Shown: in pieces, positions 61,596-64,000 of the stretch
How the letters are laid out: each line of letters opens with the position of its first letter
Position numbering within the stretch: the stretch's first letter is position 1
Assembly: GCA_016712445.1 (NCBI GenBank)
Contig: JADJRB010000001.1
Coordinates: forward strand, 2,232,001 to 2,296,000
Direction of reading: 5' to 3'
Length of the DNA stretch: 64,000 bases
Source: Acidobacteriota bacterium
Lineage (GTDB): Bacteria > Pseudomonadota > Alphaproteobacteria > Caulobacterales > Hyphomonadaceae
Translations under genes and position numbers: made by a program
Notes under the pieces: model-generated
What the model was told of the DNA's origin: nothing
The model's input: only the letters and a program-made list of their open reading frames with translations
Database searches by the model: none

Positions 61596-62237
61596 ATGAA
61601 AATCGCGCTCATCATCGAGAACAGCCAGGCCGCGAAAAGCAGCCTCGTCCATGAGGCGCTCACGACGGTTGCCGAACCGCTTGGCAACCAGGTGTTCCAC
61701 TACGGCATGTACACGCCAGAGGACAAAGCGCACCTGACCTATCCGATGATCGGCATCCTTGCCGGCATCCTGATCAATTCGAAAGCCGCCGACTTCATCG
61801 TGACCGGCTGCGGCACGGGCATGGGCTCGAACCTCGCCTGCAACTCGATGCCGGGCATCTTCTGCGGTCTCGTGATCGATCCGACGGATGCCTACCTGTT
61901 CGGCCAGATCAATGACGGCAACGCCATTTCCATGCCTTATGCCAAGGGCTTCGGTTGGGCGGCTGAGCTGAACCTGCAGGATTGCTATCGCAAGCTGTTC
62001 GAGGTCGAGCGCGGTGTCGGTTACCCGAAAGAGCGCGCGGCCGTCATGGCCAAGAACCGCGGTATCCTCAGTGATCTGAAGAAGGCGTCTTGCCACGATA
62101 TGCTCACGGTACTGAAGACCATCGACCAGGAATTGCTGAAGACCGCGATCTCCGGGGAGAAGTTCCAGGAGTATTTTTTCGCGAACTCGCAGGATGCGGC
62201 GATCTCAGACTATGTGAAGGGCGTGCTTGCGTCCTGA
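61596..62237 (+). CDS. RpiB/LacA/LacB-family isomerase, probable DhuI-type uronate isomerase
   Basis: This 213-residue protein has the RpiB/LacAB fold. A conserved Cys is in the TGCGTGMGSNL motif (about residues 70-80; Cys72). Usual RpiB proteins are about 150 aa; this one has a 60-residue C-terminal extension. In streptococci, a related isomerase (DhuI) paired with an SDR (DhuD) converts the unsaturated uronate 4-deoxy-5-threo-hexulosuronate toward KDG. The same isomerase-SDR-kinase order is seen here, so a KduI-like function is the best guess. Confidence 0.82.
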   Translation: MKIALIIENSQAAKSSLVHEALTTVAEPLGNQVFHYGMYTPEDKAHLTYPMIGILAGILINSKAADFIVTGCGTGMGSNLACNSMPGIFCGLVIDPTDAYLFGQINDGNAISMPYAKGFGWAAELNLQDCYRKLFEVERGVGYPKERAAVMAKNRGILSDLKKASCHDMLTVLKTIDQELLKTAISGEKFQEYFFANSQDAAISDYVKGVLAS

Positions 62238-62284
62238 AGCAGGGCGTGAGCCCGCGGGATCGAAACAATGTTCCGGAGGAATCC

Positions 62285-63046
62285 ATGAGCCTCAATTCGT
62301 TCAGTCTTGCAGGCAAGGCCGCGATCGTCACCGGCGCCAATACGGGCCTCGGGCAGGGCATCGCCGTAGCGCTTGCGGAAGCCGGCGCCAACCTCGCGCT
62401 TGTTGGACGGTCCTCGCCCGAGGAGACGGTTGAGCTTGTGAAGAAAGCGGGCCGCAAGGCGCATGTCATCATGGCCGATCTCGGCAGCCTGGAACGGGTT
62501 GACGCGATTGTGGACGAAACCCGCGAGGCGCTCGGCGGCATCGACATCCTCGTCAACAATGCCGGCATCATCAAGCGCAACGACTCGATCGATTTCACCG
62601 TCGAGGAGTGGGACAGCGTGATGAACACCAACCTGCGCACGCCTTTCTTCCTCAGCCAGAAAGCGGCCCGCGCGATGATCGATGCGGGCAAGGGCGGCAA
62701 GATCATCAACATCGCGTCTATGCTCTCCTATCAGGGCGGCATCCGCGTGCCGTCCTATACCTCATCCAAGAGCGGCATCGTCGGCATGACCCGCATCCTT
62801 GCAAACGAATGGGCCAAGCACGGTATCAACGTAAACGCCATTGCGCCGGGCTATTTCGAAACCAACAACACCGATGCTCTGCGGGCGGATGAAAAGCGCA
62901 ACACCGAAATCCTCGGCCGTATTCCGGCCGGTCGATGGGGCCGTCCGTCGGACCTTGCGGGCGCCGCGGTATTCCTGTCTTCGTCGGCCGCCGACTATGT
63001 CCATGGCACGGTGCTCGCCGTGGACGGCGGCTGGCTCGCGCGGTAG
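62285..63046 (+). CDS. kduD: SDR oxidoreductase of the KduD/2-deoxy-D-gluconate 3-dehydrogenase type
   Basis: The 253-residue short-chain dehydrogenase has the nucleotide motif TGANTGLG (residues 16-23) and the catalytic Ser145, Tyr158 and Lys162 (SYTSSK). Strings such as NNAGIIKRNDSIDFTVEEWDSVMNTN match KduD, which reduces 2,5-diketo-3-deoxygluconate to KDG. The ATG at 62285 has GGAGGA upstream; an earlier in-frame start at 62090 is inside the isomerase gene and rejected. Confidence 0.9.
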   Translation: MSLNSFSLAGKAAIVTGANTGLGQGIAVALAEAGANLALVGRSSPEETVELVKKAGRKAHVIMADLGSLERVDAIVDETREALGGIDILVNNAGIIKRNDSIDFTVEEWDSVMNTNLRTPFFLSQKAARAMIDAGKGGKIINIASMLSYQGGIRVPSYTSSKSGIVGMTRILANEWAKHGINVNAIAPGYFETNNTDALRADEKRNTEILGRIPAGRWGRPSDLAGAAVFLSSSAADYVHGTVLAVDGGWLAR

Positions 63047-63070
63047 GCAGGGCAGGGGGAGAATCGCGGG

Positions 63071-64000
63071 ATGGGTGCTCGGGTAGTCTGTTTCGGCGAG
63101 TTGCTGCTGCGCCTTACGGCGCCGGGCAGCGAACGCCTGCTGCAATCCCACACGCTGGAGGTCTGCGTCGGCGGCGCCGAGGCGAACGTTGCCGTTTCGC
63201 TGGCAAATTTCGGCCATGATGTTCGCTTTGCGAGCGTGGTGGCGGACAATCCGCTCGGCTCGTCTGCGCTCGGCGAGCTGCGCCGGCACAATGTCGGCAC
63301 CGGCGATGTACGCCGCGGGCCGGAGCGGATGGGCCTCTATTTCCTCGAACCGGGCGCGGTGCGCCGGCCGTCGGGCATCACCTATGACCGGGCAGGCTCG
63401 GCCTTCGCGCAGACAGCTCCGGATTGTCTCGACTGGGACGAAATCCTTCCGGGGACGGATCTCCTCCACATTTCCGGCGTCACGCCGGCCATCGGCCGGA
63501 ATGGCGCAGACGCTGCGATCCGGGCCGTGAAGGCGGCCAATGCGGCCGGCGTCTCGGTGTCGTTCGATGGCAACTACCGGGCATTGCTCTGGGAGGCGTG
63601 GAGAGGCAATGGACCGGACATCCTGAGAGAAATCCTGTCGGCTGCAAGCACGGCCTTCATCAACGAACGCGATCTCGCGCTGATCCTCGGGCGCAGCTTC
63701 GCTTCGCGCGCCGAAGCGTATGCGGCGGCTTTCGAGGCTTTCCCGCGTCTCAAGCAGATTGCCGCGACCACCCGCCAGCAGGCGTCGGTGGACGACCAGG
63801 CGATTGCGGGCGAATTCGTCACGCGCGCAGGGCGCTGGGTGTCTCCCGTCCACGACCTTCCGGGCGTGGTCGACCGGATTGGGGGAGGCGATGCGTTTGC
63901 GGCGGGCGCGCTGCACGCGATCCTGACCGGGCGCGATCCCCAGTACATCATCGATTTTGCCGTCGCCGCCGGCGCCCTGAAACACTCGATACCGGGTGAC
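63071..64000 (+). CDS. kdgK: 2-keto-3-deoxygluconate kinase (PfkB family), 3' end outside window
   Basis: This PfkB/ribokinase-family sugar kinase is cut by the right edge; 310 residues are visible. The N-terminus VVCFGELLLRLTAPG and the C-terminal phosphotransfer motif RIGGGDAFAAGAL (catalytic Asp near residue 276) are typical of KDG kinases. With the two genes upstream it completes the route from unsaturated uronate to KDPG. The stop is not in the window, so the frame runs off the end. The AGGGGGAG before ATG 63071 is a good ribosome-binding site. Confidence 0.88.
   Translation, partial: MGARVVCFGELLLRLTAPGSERLLQSHTLEVCVGGAEANVAVSLANFGHDVRFASVVADNPLGSSALGELRRHNVGTGDVRRGPERMGLYFLEPGAVRRPSGITYDRAGSAFAQTAPDCLDWDEILPGTDLLHISGVTPAIGRNGADAAIRAVKAANAAGVSVSFDGNYRALLWEAWRGNGPDILREILSAASTAFINERDLALILGRSFASRAEAYAAAFEAFPRLKQIAATTRQQASVDDQAIAGEFVTRAGRWVSPVHDLPGVVDRIGGGDAFAAGALHAILTGRDPQYIIDFAVAAGALKHSIPGD

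Overview
The window is a GC-rich alphaproteobacterial chromosome segment, most like the stalked/budding Hyphomonas-type lineages of Caulobacterales/Rhodobacterales. The evidence is an overlapping bactofilin and M23 peptidase pair, a DUF1476 ATP-synthase inhibitor (zeta) gene, a DUF3450-ExbB-ExbB-ExbD-ExbD-TonB-TPR operon, a nifS-sufBCDS-sufT-sufA operon and a TonB-dependent-receptor-driven uronate locus. The genus assignment is inference from gene content only.

Positions 1-36090 are a mostly conserved housekeeping region. It holds the 3' end of rarA, a phosphotransferase and an RluA pseudouridine synthase, a UDP-glucuronate epimerase, sppA, tRNA-Gln, and a seven-gene TonB energisation operon with a strong terminator. 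Next come bactofilin/M23, bcp, a 1.1-kaa AsmA-like protein, tyrS and anmK, an acetyltransferase and an alpha/beta hydrolase. The Fe-S assembly operon follows and includes two unexpected small genes, a lipoprotein and a 25-residue membrane peptide. After it lie a deoxyinosine-type DNA glycosylase, plsC, a TetR regulator, purC/purS, the zeta inhibitor, a GH16 glycanase, 5-formyl-THF cyclo-ligase with a structured 6S-like RNA candidate upstream, a phytase-like lipoprotein, an HxlR regulator and tRNA-Gly(GCC).

Positions 36091-54302 are an integrated element seated at tRNA-Gly. It starts with a terminator, three CCTAC repeats at exactly 12-bp spacing and a tyrosine integrase. A 1,201-aa TIR-transmembrane-coiled-coil-propeller protein of lower GC is the cargo. 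A complete-looking trb type IV secretion operon (trbB-C-D-E-J-L-F-G-I plus DUF2274, DUF736 and a small partner) runs on the minus strand, followed by a DUF6499/DUF2285 regulator, a GNAT-like protein and a Fic gene. No relaxase or coupling protein is visible, so the element looks unable to transfer by itself, at least from what is in this window.

Positions 54303-55570 are an IS3-family insertion sequence with a predicted -1 frameshift site. It lies between a 3'-truncated fic gene and a 3'-truncated TonB-dependent receptor gene, and no target duplication is seen. The junction looks like an IS-mediated deletion or rearrangement that removed the element's right end and the receptor's C-terminus.

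Positions 55571-64000 are a uronate-oligosaccharide utilisation locus: the receptor remnant, a 2-keto-4-pentenoate-hydratase-like enzyme, a secreted pectate lyase lipoprotein, a LacI regulator, an RpiB/LacAB-type isomerase, a KduD-type dehydrogenase and a KDG kinase cut by the window end. Four copies of a palindromic TGnnACCGGTnnC[A/C] box lie in front of the receptor, between the hydratase and lyase genes, and before the isomerase gene. They are the likely operators of the local LacI protein. The most interesting items are the TIR-propeller cargo protein, the IS chimeric junction with its two broken genes, the Fic operator-like repeats, the 12-bp integrase repeats, the CCGG-box regulon and the small open frames in the suf operon.
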